Source of the DNA: Allocoprococcus sp004560705
GTDB taxonomy: Bacteria > Bacillota > Clostridia > Lachnospirales > Lachnospiraceae
NCBI RefSeq assembly: GCF_052065755.1
Contig: NZ_JBQHTK010000007.1
Location: 62,001 to 126,000 of the forward strand
Reading direction: 5' to 3'
DNA length: 64,000 bases
Under the pieces are notes generated by a model. It saw only the letters and a program-made list of their open reading frames with translations, did no database searches and was not told the origin of the DNA. Below, piece after piece: positions 19,344 to 28,048 of this stretch (position 1 is the first letter of the stretch; every line of letters begins with the position of its first letter). The position numbers and the translations under genes are program-made.

Positions 19344-20711
19344 ATGGCAGTATGGAGATTACAGGTGAATACAGGAGGCACAAATGTTGCCGACTATTGC
19401 TTGAAAAATCATGTCGCAGCAATGGGATGGAGTCTTCGTGAATTAACCCAGGCAGAACGTTCTGGGATACATACATTTTTGGATTACTGTAATCTGGCAA
19501 GAACTCAGTACAAATCATTCGACAGTGTATGCCGCATGGTAGAGGATGTGAAAGAGGGAGACCTCCTATGGATGCGCTCAAGAAATGAAGGAAAATACTA
19601 TATTGCGAGAGTTAAGGCGAACAGTATTTGGGTGTTTCGTGAGGATGCGGTACAGATTGATGCGGCGAATCAGTTGACAAACATAGACTGGTATCCAGCT
19701 ACAGATAAGGCAGATGAAGAATCCGTTCCTGGTGCTGTGGCAACATCTTTTATTATGGGATCAACCATCCAGAGAATTAAGAAAAATGGCGTGGAAGCAT
19801 ACAGTCAGATGCTGTATAACCGCGTCCACGATTCAGCACTGGATCTATTCAATTATCCCGATCCAGCTCTCTCATTATGTGAGAAGCATTTTTACAGCTT
19901 GCTTCAGCCGGAAGATGTTGAAGATTTACTTGCGCTGTGGCTGTATGATACGAAAGGCTACATTTGCATCCCATCGACAAATAAAATTGCTACACCAAAG
20001 TATGAGTGCGTTTTGGTTGATCCAAATGACCTGAATCGAAAGCATATTTACATTCAGGTAAAGAAGGGCGATGTTGATCTCAATACAGATGACTATTCCA
20101 GCCTGAATGGTGAAGTATATTTGCTGACAACAGAAGGAAACGTTCAGAATGCACAGAAATATACAAATGTGAAAGTAGCAGATCCAACAGTTATTTATGA
20201 GTTTGCGATCAATCCGGATAAGTCCCATATCATTCCGGAGAATGTTTTATACTGGGTGAAGTTTCTGACAGAAATAGAGAATAATCGTTTGAAGTTTTCT
20301 GCGTGTAAGGGAATTATGTTTGATACGAATATCTCGTATTCAGATACAAACGAGTCTGAGATGCTACTTGGAAACAAAATAGCGGCATATGGAGATGCAA
20401 AACGGTATATCGACAGCTTCCGCAAAGATGACTATGCTCTTTTTTATTCTAAAGGAAGAGGAATTATTGCGGTTGGACAGATTGTCACAGACACGCCAAC
20501 GGAAGTGGCTGATGAAAAATATCACAGTGTAAGAATGATTGTACCGGAAAAATTCAATGGAGATGTCAAAGCCCTACCTGCGCTTTCTCCGAATGAGATT
20601 AAAACAATTTTGAAGCGGAATTTTTATTGGGCATCGACAATCAAAACACCGTTCCTTACAGGAGCCCAGGTTGAAATGTTGATTCGTGAATTGAAAAAGA
20701 AGCATGTTTAA
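19344..20711 (+). CDS. Putative restriction nuclease with PUA/EVE-like flanking domains
   Basis: This 455-residue protein is not a named family to me. The middle shows a PD-(D/E)XK-like pattern: Glu221 in KYECVLVD, then IYIQVKKG with Gln238 and Lys240 on the next strand, as in Mrr-type nucleases. The N-terminal part (GDLLWMRSRNEGKYYIARV) and the C-terminal part (DDYALFYSKGRGIIAVGQI) each resemble the PUA/EVE-like folds that read modified bases. That layout suggests a modification-dependent restriction enzyme. It has its own AT-rich promoter region behind the relaxase terminator and looks less GC-rich than the transfer genes. The fold assignments are inference. Confidence 0.55.
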   Translation: MAVWRLQVNTGGTNVADYCLKNHVAAMGWSLRELTQAERSGIHTFLDYCNLARTQYKSFDSVCRMVEDVKEGDLLWMRSRNEGKYYIARVKANSIWVFREDAVQIDAANQLTNIDWYPATDKADEESVPGAVATSFIMGSTIQRIKKNGVEAYSQMLYNRVHDSALDLFNYPDPALSLCEKHFYSLLQPEDVEDLLALWLYDTKGYICIPSTNKIATPKYECVLVDPNDLNRKHIYIQVKKGDVDLNTDDYSSLNGEVYLLTTEGNVQNAQKYTNVKVADPTVIYEFAINPDKSHIIPENVLYWVKFLTEIENNRLKFSACKGIMFDTNISYSDTNESEMLLGNKIAAYGDAKRYIDSFRKDDYALFYSKGRGIIAVGQIVTDTPTEVADEKYHSVRMIVPEKFNGDVKALPALSPNEIKTILKRNFYWASTIKTPFLTGAQVEMLIRELKKKHV

Positions 20712-20740
20712 CGAGGCAGCAGAAAGGGGAAGAATAAGCA

Positions 20741-21757
20741 ATGCCCTTACAGATTATTAGAAACGATATTACAAAAATGAGCGTTGACGCGATCGTCAAT
20801 GCTGCCAACACTTCTCTTTTGGGCGGTGGTGGTGTGGACGGCTGCATTCATCGTGCCGCCGGACCAGAGCTGCTTGCAGAGTGCAGTACGCTGCATGGCT
20901 GCGAGACCGGCAGCGCAAAAATCACAAAGGGGTACCGTTTACCCTGCAAATATGTGATCCATGCAGTCGGCCCGCGCTGGCGGGATGGCAAGCATCAGGA
21001 ACAGGAGCTTCTGGAATCCTGCTATCGGACATCTTTGAATCTGGCGAAAGAAAATGGCTGTCAGTCGGTGGCCTTTCCGCTGATTTCCTCCGGCATTTAC
21101 GGCTATCCAAAAGACCAGGCTCTGAAGGTTGCAGTCGATACAATCAGTACGTTCCTGTTGGAAAATGAGATGATGGTCTACATCGTTATCTTTGATAAGA
21201 AGGCATATCAGATTAGCGGAAAACTATTTGCTGATATCGCAGCGTACATAGATGACCGGTATGTGGAAGAACATACCGACAGGCGGGCAGAACAGAGACG
21301 GCGGCTCGAAGCATTGTCAGAGGAATCCTGCTTTGAAGCTGCACCTGCTCCGCTGCCGCCCGAAGAAATCTGTAAATCTTGCAGCAGCCAATCTTTGGAG
21401 GAGGCACTGGGGCAGATTGATGAGAGCTTTTCGGAAATGCTGCTGCGGAAGATTGACGAAAGCGGCATGACGGATGCCCAGTGTTACAAGAAGGCAAACA
21501 TTGACCGGAAACTCTTCTCGAAGATCCGTTCGGATAAATTCTATAAGCCATCTAAATCTACGGTGCTGGCATTTGCTATCGCTTTGGAACTGCCGCTTGC
21601 CCAGATGCAGGAGATGCTCGGTAAGGCAGGGTTTGCCCTTTCCCATTCGAGCAAATTCGATATCATTGTAGAATATTTTGTCGAACAGGGAAACTACAAT
21701 GTGTATGAAATCAACGAAGCACTGTTTGCTTTTGACCAGAGTCTGATCGGAGCATAA
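20741..21757 (+). CDS. Macro-domain protein with C-terminal helical/HTH-like domain
   Basis: Residues 1-170 form a macro domain that binds or hydrolyses ADP-ribose derivatives: DAIVNAANTSLLGGGGVDG is the ligand loop, and the second loop is SSGIYGYPKD. A variable linker with a Cys pair follows (about 185-220). The C-terminal 110 residues (ESGMTDAQCYKKANIDRKLFSKIR) look like an XRE-type helical domain common on Firmicutes macro proteins. GAAAGGGG stands before the ATG. It could remove ADP-ribose marks in stress or toxin defence; the substrate is not deducible. Confidence 0.85.
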   Translation: MPLQIIRNDITKMSVDAIVNAANTSLLGGGGVDGCIHRAAGPELLAECSTLHGCETGSAKITKGYRLPCKYVIHAVGPRWRDGKHQEQELLESCYRTSLNLAKENGCQSVAFPLISSGIYGYPKDQALKVAVDTISTFLLENEMMVYIVIFDKKAYQISGKLFADIAAYIDDRYVEEHTDRRAEQRRRLEALSEESCFEAAPAPLPPEEICKSCSSQSLEEALGQIDESFSEMLLRKIDESGMTDAQCYKKANIDRKLFSKIRSDKFYKPSKSTVLAFAIALELPLAQMQEMLGKAGFALSHSSKFDIIVEYFVEQGNYNVYEINEALFAFDQSLIGA

Positions 21758-21866
21758 GGACAAAGAAATGTCGCTTTCCATGCGACCACTCCACAAAAGA
21801 AAACCGCTATACTATGGCTGTAAGGTACGAAACCGAGCAGCCATAATCTTTTGGGAGGACAAGCAT

Positions 21867-22526
21867 ATGAGAAAAAATTTAACAGAGATCGTTTTTATCT
21901 TAGACCGCAGCGGTTCCATGAGCGGATTGGAACGGGATACCATCGGCGGATTCAATTCCATGATTGAGCAGCAGAAAAAATCAGAGGGCGAAGCACTGAT
22001 CTCAACGGTGCTGTTTGACAATGTGAGCGAAGTTCTGCACGATCGTGTAAATGTAAGGGACATCCGACCGATGACTGACCGTGATTACACGGTTCGCGGA
22101 TGCACAGCACTCTTAGATGCCATCGGCGGTGCGATTCATCACATTGGAAATGTTCATAAGTACGCAAGACCGGAGGATGTGCCGGAACACACCATGTTTG
22201 TAATCACTACGGACGGAATGGAAAATGCTAGCCGCCGGTACAACAGCGAAAAAGTAAAGCAGATGATCGAGCGGCAGAAAGCGAAATACGGTTGGGAGTT
22301 TTTGTTCCTTGGTGCCAATATTGACGCAGTAGAGACCGCAAGCCAGTTCGGAATCGGTGCAGATCGTGCAGTCAACTATCAGTGCGACGGTGAAGGAACC
22401 GCGTTGAATTATGAGGTGGTCAGCGAAGCAATCAGCGCTGTCCGGTGCAGTGCCCCGCTGAGTGCAGACTGGAAAAAGCGTATAGACGAGGACTATAAAA
22501 AGCGTGGAGGCCGCAAGCACAAGTAA
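21867..22526 (+). CDS. Von Willebrand factor A domain protein
   Basis: This is a 219-residue single vWA domain. The metal-dependent adhesion site is clear: DRSGSMSG near the N-terminus, and TTDGMENAS further along for the third loop. There is no signal peptide, so it acts in the cytoplasm. I chose ATG 21867 because GGGAGG lies 8-9 bases upstream; the longer frame starting at 21768 begins with unconserved sequence. vWA proteins usually assemble complexes, often with AAA ATPases, but no ATPase gene is adjacent. A terminator follows. Confidence 0.85.
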   Translation: MRKNLTEIVFILDRSGSMSGLERDTIGGFNSMIEQQKKSEGEALISTVLFDNVSEVLHDRVNVRDIRPMTDRDYTVRGCTALLDAIGGAIHHIGNVHKYARPEDVPEHTMFVITTDGMENASRRYNSEKVKQMIERQKAKYGWEFLFLGANIDAVETASQFGIGADRAVNYQCDGEGTALNYEVVSEAISAVRCSAPLSADWKKRIDEDYKKRGGRKHK

Positions 22527-22539
22527 ATGTTTTTTGAAG

Positions 22540-22567
22540 CCGGGGTGATGATTCACTCCGGTTTTTT
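22540..22567 (+). terminator. Terminator after vWA gene
   Basis: CCGGGGTGA and TCACTCCGG form a 9-bp stem with one G-U pair around TGAT, followed by TTTTTT. It separates the macro/vWA genes from the defence operon. Confidence 0.85.
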
Positions 22568-22569
22568 CT

Positions 22570-22700
22570 ATGGCAGGAACTGCCGTTAAAGCATCCGGAA
22601 CGGATGCGAAGCCCGATGCCTCAGGCAGCGTTCTAAGGGGATTGGGGAGTTTCCCCAACAAGCAGAAAATCGCTTTCGTGTCACGAAAGCCCTGCTTGCG
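22570..22700. repeat. Cluster of inverted repeats before the defence operon
   Basis: This 130-base non-coding stretch is dense in short perfect hairpins: GGCAG/CTGCC, GCATCC/GGATGC, GGGGA/TCCCC, and GCTTTCGTG/CACGAAAGC at 22672-22690, which is nested inside CAAGCAG/CTGCTTG. The 75-residue open frame across it has no ribosome site and no recognisable family. It could be an oriT remnant, a protein-binding site or a small RNA; I cannot decide. Confidence 0.4.
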
Positions 22701-22747
22701 AATTAGAGGAGTGCACGAAATCCCAAGCGCAATGAGGACAGAATATC

Positions 22748-22776
22748 TTGATTTTCCGCGAGGTTTGGAGTACAAT
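22748..22776 (+). promoter_or_regulatory. Sigma-70 promoter of the defence operon
   Basis: TTGATT and TACAAT are separated by exactly 17 bases, and the HTH gene starts 48 bases after the -10 box. No other strong promoter was seen inside the following 19 kb of close-packed genes, so this one probably drives the whole operon. Confidence 0.65.
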
Positions 22777-22823
22777 TATTGTGATTACATGTAGAATTTG
22801 CTCGGATTAGATCGGAGAATTGT

Positions 22824-23018
22824 ATGGGCTATTTATCAATCAGACAGACAGCGGAAAAATGGAACCTTTCGGCAAGGTGGATCAGTGATCTTTGTAAAGC
22901 CGGACGAATTCCAGGAGCAACGAAAATCGGTTCATACTGGGCGATTCCAGCGGATGCGGAAAAGCCAGCTGACGCAAGAATCAAGAGTGGTCGCTACGTG
23001 AAGACAAAAGAAAACTAA
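22824..23018 (+). CDS. Small HTH DNA-binding protein (excisionase/MerR-like), first gene of defence operon
   Basis: This 64-residue protein is one winged helix-turn-helix of the HTH_17 type: MGYLSIRQTAEKWNLSARW, then a wing ending KIGSYWAIP. GGAG lies 6 bases before the ATG. It sits 16 bases ahead of the methylase gene, just inside the operon promoter, so the simplest role is autoregulation of the defence genes. Proteins of this size are also annotated as excisionases, but the integrases are 27 kb away and have their own candidate. Confidence 0.75.
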   Translation: MGYLSIRQTAEKWNLSARWISDLCKAGRIPGATKIGSYWAIPADAEKPADARIKSGRYVKTKEN

Positions 23019-23034
23019 GAAAGGGGTCGTACCA

Positions 23035-25149
23035 ATGGCTGCAATCAATGATTTAATTAGCCAGATCCAAGATGAGACTCTTCGAAATAGAATTCAGGAA
23101 GAAGTGAGTAAAATGGCCAAGCAGAAGAAATTCGGCTTGGTCTTTGAAGAACATATGCCGGAAAGCACGCCTCTCTATGATATGCCTATCAAAAGAGGCT
23201 GTAATGTTATGCTCCGGGACAGCAAGGATGACAAAGCTATCTATGTTGTGCTGAAGGTTGAAGGCGATACTGCTGTTTGCGTTAAACCGGAACAGGAAGA
23301 TGAAGCGGTCACCTTTGAGCTGAAGGACATCGTTCGTGTTGCGGAATTTGGAGAATCCATCTATCCCTATCTGAAACCGTTGGATTCAGTTTGCAATGCA
23401 CCGGATAGCGATCTTTGGCACACGCTGATTGAAGCGGACAACTATCACGCCTTGCAGCTTTTGGAATATTTGTATGCGGGTAAGGTGGATTGCATTTATA
23501 TCGACCCGCCCTACAATACCGGCGCAAAGGACTGGAAGTATAACAACGACTATGTGGATGGCAATGATGCTTACCGTCACAGCAAGTGGCTCTCCTTCAT
23601 GCAGCGTCGCCTGAAGTTGGCAAAGAAGCTGTTGAATCCGGCGGATTCTGTTTTGATTGTCACAATTGATGAGAAGGAATACCTGCACCTTGGCTGTCTG
23701 TTGGAGGAAATGTTCTCCGAAGCAAATATGCAAATGATTAGCAGCGCTATAAATGGAAAAGGCGTAGCGAGAAACAGCGAATTTGCAAGGGTGAATGAAT
23801 ATATCTATATTGTTCGATTTGGAGAATGTGGGGTAAACCCGCTTCCGTTGCCAGATGAGTGGATAGGAAATGTAAAAACCTCAACAACAAAACAGGTACG
23901 ATGGGGAAGCTTGATGAGAAGTGGTTCAGGCGCATTGAGGAGCGATTCTCCAGGGTGTTTCTATCCGATATTTATATCGAAAGATAAAAAGCACTTTTGC
24001 GGTGCAGGTGAAGTCGTCCCAGCAGAAGCTGACCGAAGTACTGTTGAAGTGCCGGAAGGAACTATAGCACTTTTCCCTGTACATGATGATGGCGTTGAAG
24101 GAAGATGGCAGTATTCAAGAGATAAATTTTTAGAAATACAAAGAAAAGGATACGTGCGAATCAGCACTCAAACTGCAAATGGGAAAGAAGCTACTCTTCG
24201 ATACATTTCTGAAGGATGGCAAAAAAAGGTGGAATCTGGTCAAATAACGGTATTGGGCAGAGCGGAAGATGGATCGGTGATCATAGATGATAGTGATTAT
24301 GAAAAAGAGTTTATTCCCGGAAATCAGTGGTGGATACCAGCACATGATGCAACAGAATTTGGAAGTAAGCTCTTAACAAACTTTATCGGAAAAAGATTTT
24401 CATTTCCGAAATCGCTCTATGCGGTTCACGATGTTATCCGGTTCTTTGTGACAAATAACCCTAATGCCCTCATTGTTGACTTCTTCGCCGGCAGTGGCAC
24501 GACTATGCACGCCGTAAACCTGCTCAATGCTGAGGATGGTGGGCACAGACGTTGCATTATGGTGACAAACAACGAGGTGTCCGATGCAGAGGCGAAGGAA
24601 ATGTCCAAGTGCGGACTCAAACCCGGTGATGAGGAATGGGAAAAGCTCGGCATCGCCCGCTATGTCACATGGCCGCGCACGGTCTGCTCCATCGAGGGGC
24701 ACGATGTAAATGGCAAACCTCTCAAGGGCGATTATCTTGGCAGCGAGCCTCCGATACATATGGCGGACGGTTTCAAGGCAAATGCGGCATTCTTCAAACT
24801 TGGATTCTTGGATCCAACAGCGGTTTCTCTCGGTATGCGCTTTTCGGAAATGCTGCCTACGTTGTGGTTGAAAACTGGTGCAAAAGGAAAATGCCCGGAA
24901 TTGACCGGGGAGCAAGTCCCGGATATGCTGATCTTGCCGGAGAATCAATTTGCAGTCTTAATCAACGAGAATACATTTGCCGATTTCGCAGAAAAGCTTG
25001 CAGAACATCCTGAAATCCAAACCGTATTCTTAGCAACCGATTATGAAGTGAATTATCAGTCGATGGTAAAAAATCTGAATGTTGAAAATGCGTATCAGCT
25101 TTACCGGGATTACTTGGATCACTTCCGTGTGAACAGAGGGAGAAACTAA
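23035..25149 (+). CDS. Type III-like Mod DNA methyltransferase (beta class)
   Basis: This 704-residue adenine-N6 or cytosine-N4 methylase modifies host DNA. The catalytic motif DPPYNTG is at residues 157-163 and the SAM motif FFAGSGTT at 483-490; that order defines the beta class, to which type III Mod subunits belong. Residues about 235-460 between them form the target-recognition region, and by eye this part is AT-richer than the rest. The gene is 2 bases from the Res gene. It may be a classical type III Mod, or it may fill the place of the DISARM adenine methylase DrmMI; the operon supports both readings. Confidence 0.9.
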   Translation: MAAINDLISQIQDETLRNRIQEEVSKMAKQKKFGLVFEEHMPESTPLYDMPIKRGCNVMLRDSKDDKAIYVVLKVEGDTAVCVKPEQEDEAVTFELKDIVRVAEFGESIYPYLKPLDSVCNAPDSDLWHTLIEADNYHALQLLEYLYAGKVDCIYIDPPYNTGAKDWKYNNDYVDGNDAYRHSKWLSFMQRRLKLAKKLLNPADSVLIVTIDEKEYLHLGCLLEEMFSEANMQMISSAINGKGVARNSEFARVNEYIYIVRFGECGVNPLPLPDEWIGNVKTSTTKQVRWGSLMRSGSGALRSDSPGCFYPIFISKDKKHFCGAGEVVPAEADRSTVEVPEGTIALFPVHDDGVEGRWQYSRDKFLEIQRKGYVRISTQTANGKEATLRYISEGWQKKVESGQITVLGRAEDGSVIIDDSDYEKEFIPGNQWWIPAHDATEFGSKLLTNFIGKRFSFPKSLYAVHDVIRFFVTNNPNALIVDFFAGSGTTMHAVNLLNAEDGGHRRCIMVTNNEVSDAEAKEMSKCGLKPGDEEWEKLGIARYVTWPRTVCSIEGHDVNGKPLKGDYLGSEPPIHMADGFKANAAFFKLGFLDPTAVSLGMRFSEMLPTLWLKTGAKGKCPELTGEQVPDMLILPENQFAVLINENTFADFAEKLAEHPEIQTVFLATDYEVNYQSMVKNLNVENAYQLYRDYLDHFRVNRGRN

Positions 25150-25151
25150 GA

Positions 25152-28022
25152 ATGATTTGTGAATTATTCCCATTTCAAAAACAGGCGGTTAATGAAATGC
25201 GCCTCCGAGTGGCGATGGCGCTGAATAACTATCGCATGCTGAAAATCCCTCAGGTGGTTTCGCTTCAGGCTCCTACGGGCTCCGGCAAAACAATTATCAT
25301 GTCTGCCCTGATTGAAGATATCTTTTACGGCTCAGAGCAGTTTACTGAACAGCCGGAGGCCATTTTTGTATGGCTTTCGGATTCTCCGCAGCTGAATGAA
25401 CAGTCCAAGCAGAAGATCGAGCTGAAGGCAGATAAGGTCCGTATGGATCAGTGCGTAGTGATTTCGGATGAATCTTTCGACCGAGAGATTCTGGAGGACG
25501 GTCATATCTATTTTCTGAATACGCAAAAGCTTGGCAAGGCTGGTAATCTGAGCCGCCATTCGGATACGCGACAGTATACGATTTGGGAGACCATTGAAAA
25601 TACAGCAAGAGAAAAAGCTGACCGTCTGTATTTCATTATTGATGAGGCACACCGCGGTATGCAAGGACGCCAAGCGGGAACAGCTACCACCATCATGCAG
25701 CGTTTTATCAAGGGCAGCAGCGAGCAGAAGCTGTCGCCCATTCCGGTCGTTATCGGAATGAGTGCAACTGCCGAACGTTTTAATTCCCTTGTCGGGCAGG
25801 CAACAAACTCTACATTGCATAAGGTTGTTATTTCTCCGGCCCAGGTTCGCCAATCTGGATTGCTCAAAGATCGTATTGTAATCACTTATCCGGAAGATCC
25901 AATCAAACACGGTGACATGGCCGTACTCCAGGCGGCAACAGACGAGTGGCAGGATAAGTGCAAGCACTGGTATCAGTATACCTATGAGCAGCACTACACC
26001 AATGTAAATCCGGTGTTTGTTATCCAAGTCTGCGCTGGTTCCGGTACGAAAGTATCTGACACCGATCTGGACGATGTAATTGCGAAAATCGAAGAGCGTA
26101 TGGGCGATAGCTTCAAGGAAAATGAAGTTGTGCATACTTTCGGTTCAACAGGCACATTGTCAATTCATGGATTGACCGTGCCGCATGTTGAACCTTCGGA
26201 AATTGCAGAAGATCGCCGGATTCGTGTGGTTCTCTTCAAAGAGAATCTGTCCACCGGCTGGGACTGCCCTCGTGCAGAAACTATGATGTCCTTCCGGCGT
26301 GCGGAAGACGCAACCTATATTGCGCAGTTGCTCGGACGTATGGTTCGCACACCGCTTCAGTGTCATGTTCTCGTAGACGATTCCTTAAATGATGTGCGGC
26401 TATTCCTTCCGTATTTCAACCAGGATACCGTTCACAAGGTCATTGATGAATTGCAGGCAACCGAAGGCGGAGAAATCCCGACAGTTGTCGATGGTGAATC
26501 TCTGGAAGATCAGACCTATGATACATGGTCGGTTCACAACCAGCGAAAGAAAACGCAAAAACAGACGGTTGGTCAGCTGAGTATCTTTGATTACCCGAAT
26601 GGCTTCCAAGAAGAGCCTGCTGCGGGACCTTCCACAGCAGTTGGAGATATGTCAAATTCTGGAGCTGCGGCAGCGAATCAAGGTGGAGCAGATTCAGAAA
26701 TTCTCGCAGAAGGACAACACCAGACGATTCCGCTGGAAACAGTGTCTGGAAACGATGTACATGCAGGTCAAGAAACTGAGAGAACCAGTGGAGGCAACCA
26801 ATCTGTGAATAAAGAGCAGCCAGTGCTGACACCGGCTGTATCGCAGATGTCGATGCTTCCAACAATAGATCGTGAAGGAATCACAAAGTTCATCAATGAA
26901 CAGGGATATCTGACTTATATCGTCCGTGCGGTAAAAATCAACAGCTATTTGAAGTCGTTGATGAGCTTGGCAGGGCTGTTATCGCAGTTCAATATCTGTA
27001 TTACGGCGGCTGAGGATGTGAAAAACGATGTTGCAGAACTTATCCGCAACTATGTGAACGGTCTGCATGATGCTGGAAAATATGACGAGCTTACAAAGCA
27101 AGTCATGGAGATGAAACTGTCTGTTCAGATATTCGATGTTTTCGGTGAGAAAATACAAAGCGATAACCAGATAGATATGTTTACTGCATCCGAGTCTGAC
27201 CTTGATCGTCAGCTAAGAGTAGCAGACGCAAAAATGGGTGGATGCGGTTTCCACTTGGCATATGGGCGTAAATATATCGACTTCGACAATCCGAACGCCT
27301 TTAAGGTGGATTGTATTCTGTTCGCATTCGACAGCGAGTGTATTGTGGAATTAAATAAATACGCTGAGAAGAAGTTCCATGAATTGAACGATCAGTATCG
27401 TAAATATATTGTGGCCAAACCGGAGAAGTGTCAAAAGCAGTATAGCGATATTGTTGCTAACGGCGATGAAATCAGTAAGCACAACTTTACTCTTCCGGAG
27501 ACAATCAGTGCCAAGGTCGAAGCAGATGGAATAAAGTACACGGATCATCTTTTTGCCAATGCAGATGGAATAGCAAAAATTAAGTTGAATGGCTGGGAAC
27601 AGGCTGTTTTGGCAGAAGAGCAAAAACGAGAGGATTACGTTTGCTGGCTGCGGAATCCGTCCCGACAGTCTTGGTCACTGCGGATGCCTTATGAAATGGA
27701 CGGGAAATGCAAGGAGCTTTATCCGGATTTCATCATTGTTCGCCATGATCCAATTCTCAAGTATATCGTTGATATTTTGGAGCCGCACAATCCGGATTTC
27801 AAGGATAACTTGGGCAAAGCTAAGGGACTTGCAAACTATGCTGCAAATGAACCAAGAATTGGCAGAGTGCAGCTGATACGTATTGGAAAAGACGCAGCAG
27901 GAGAAAATCGCTTTAAGCGGTTAGATCTTGCAAAAGGCAGTATCCGCAATAAGGTGCTTGCCGCAATCAATACGGATGAGTTAGACCATATTTTTGACAC
28001 AGACGGTGTGTTTGAAGACTAA
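25152..28022 (+). CDS. Type III-like Res helicase/endonuclease subunit
   Basis: This 956-residue superfamily 2 helicase pairs with the Mod subunit. Walker A is APTGSGKT at 40-47 and the DEAH box is at 164-167. The later motif LGRMVRTPL is motif VI. A flexible Gln/Gly/Ser-rich linker spans about 490-580. The C-terminal part has YPDF (Asp859) followed by VDILEPHN (Glu877), which looks like the PD-(D/E)XK nuclease site of Res proteins, but the expected Glu-x-Lys reads Glu-Pro-His. Nuclease activity is therefore uncertain. The gene starts 2 bases after the Mod stop. Confidence 0.88.
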   Translation: MICELFPFQKQAVNEMRLRVAMALNNYRMLKIPQVVSLQAPTGSGKTIIMSALIEDIFYGSEQFTEQPEAIFVWLSDSPQLNEQSKQKIELKADKVRMDQCVVISDESFDREILEDGHIYFLNTQKLGKAGNLSRHSDTRQYTIWETIENTAREKADRLYFIIDEAHRGMQGRQAGTATTIMQRFIKGSSEQKLSPIPVVIGMSATAERFNSLVGQATNSTLHKVVISPAQVRQSGLLKDRIVITYPEDPIKHGDMAVLQAATDEWQDKCKHWYQYTYEQHYTNVNPVFVIQVCAGSGTKVSDTDLDDVIAKIEERMGDSFKENEVVHTFGSTGTLSIHGLTVPHVEPSEIAEDRRIRVVLFKENLSTGWDCPRAETMMSFRRAEDATYIAQLLGRMVRTPLQCHVLVDDSLNDVRLFLPYFNQDTVHKVIDELQATEGGEIPTVVDGESLEDQTYDTWSVHNQRKKTQKQTVGQLSIFDYPNGFQEEPAAGPSTAVGDMSNSGAAAANQGGADSEILAEGQHQTIPLETVSGNDVHAGQETERTSGGNQSVNKEQPVLTPAVSQMSMLPTIDREGITKFINEQGYLTYIVRAVKINSYLKSLMSLAGLLSQFNICITAAEDVKNDVAELIRNYVNGLHDAGKYDELTKQVMEMKLSVQIFDVFGEKIQSDNQIDMFTASESDLDRQLRVADAKMGGCGFHLAYGRKYIDFDNPNAFKVDCILFAFDSECIVELNKYAEKKFHELNDQYRKYIVAKPEKCQKQYSDIVANGDEISKHNFTLPETISAKVEADGIKYTDHLFANADGIAKIKLNGWEQAVLAEEQKREDYVCWLRNPSRQSWSLRMPYEMDGKCKELYPDFIIVRHDPILKYIVDILEPHNPDFKDNLGKAKGLANYAANEPRIGRVQLIRIGKDAAGENRFKRLDLAKGSIRNKVLAAINTDELDHIFDTDGVFED

Positions 28023-28048
28023 ATTAATTACACAGATAGGGGTTCATC

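Noticed and set aside
22570..22794. 74-residue frame after the vWA gene
   Set aside because: No ribosome site, starts in a terminator tail and runs through a cluster of hairpins; better seen as non-coding.
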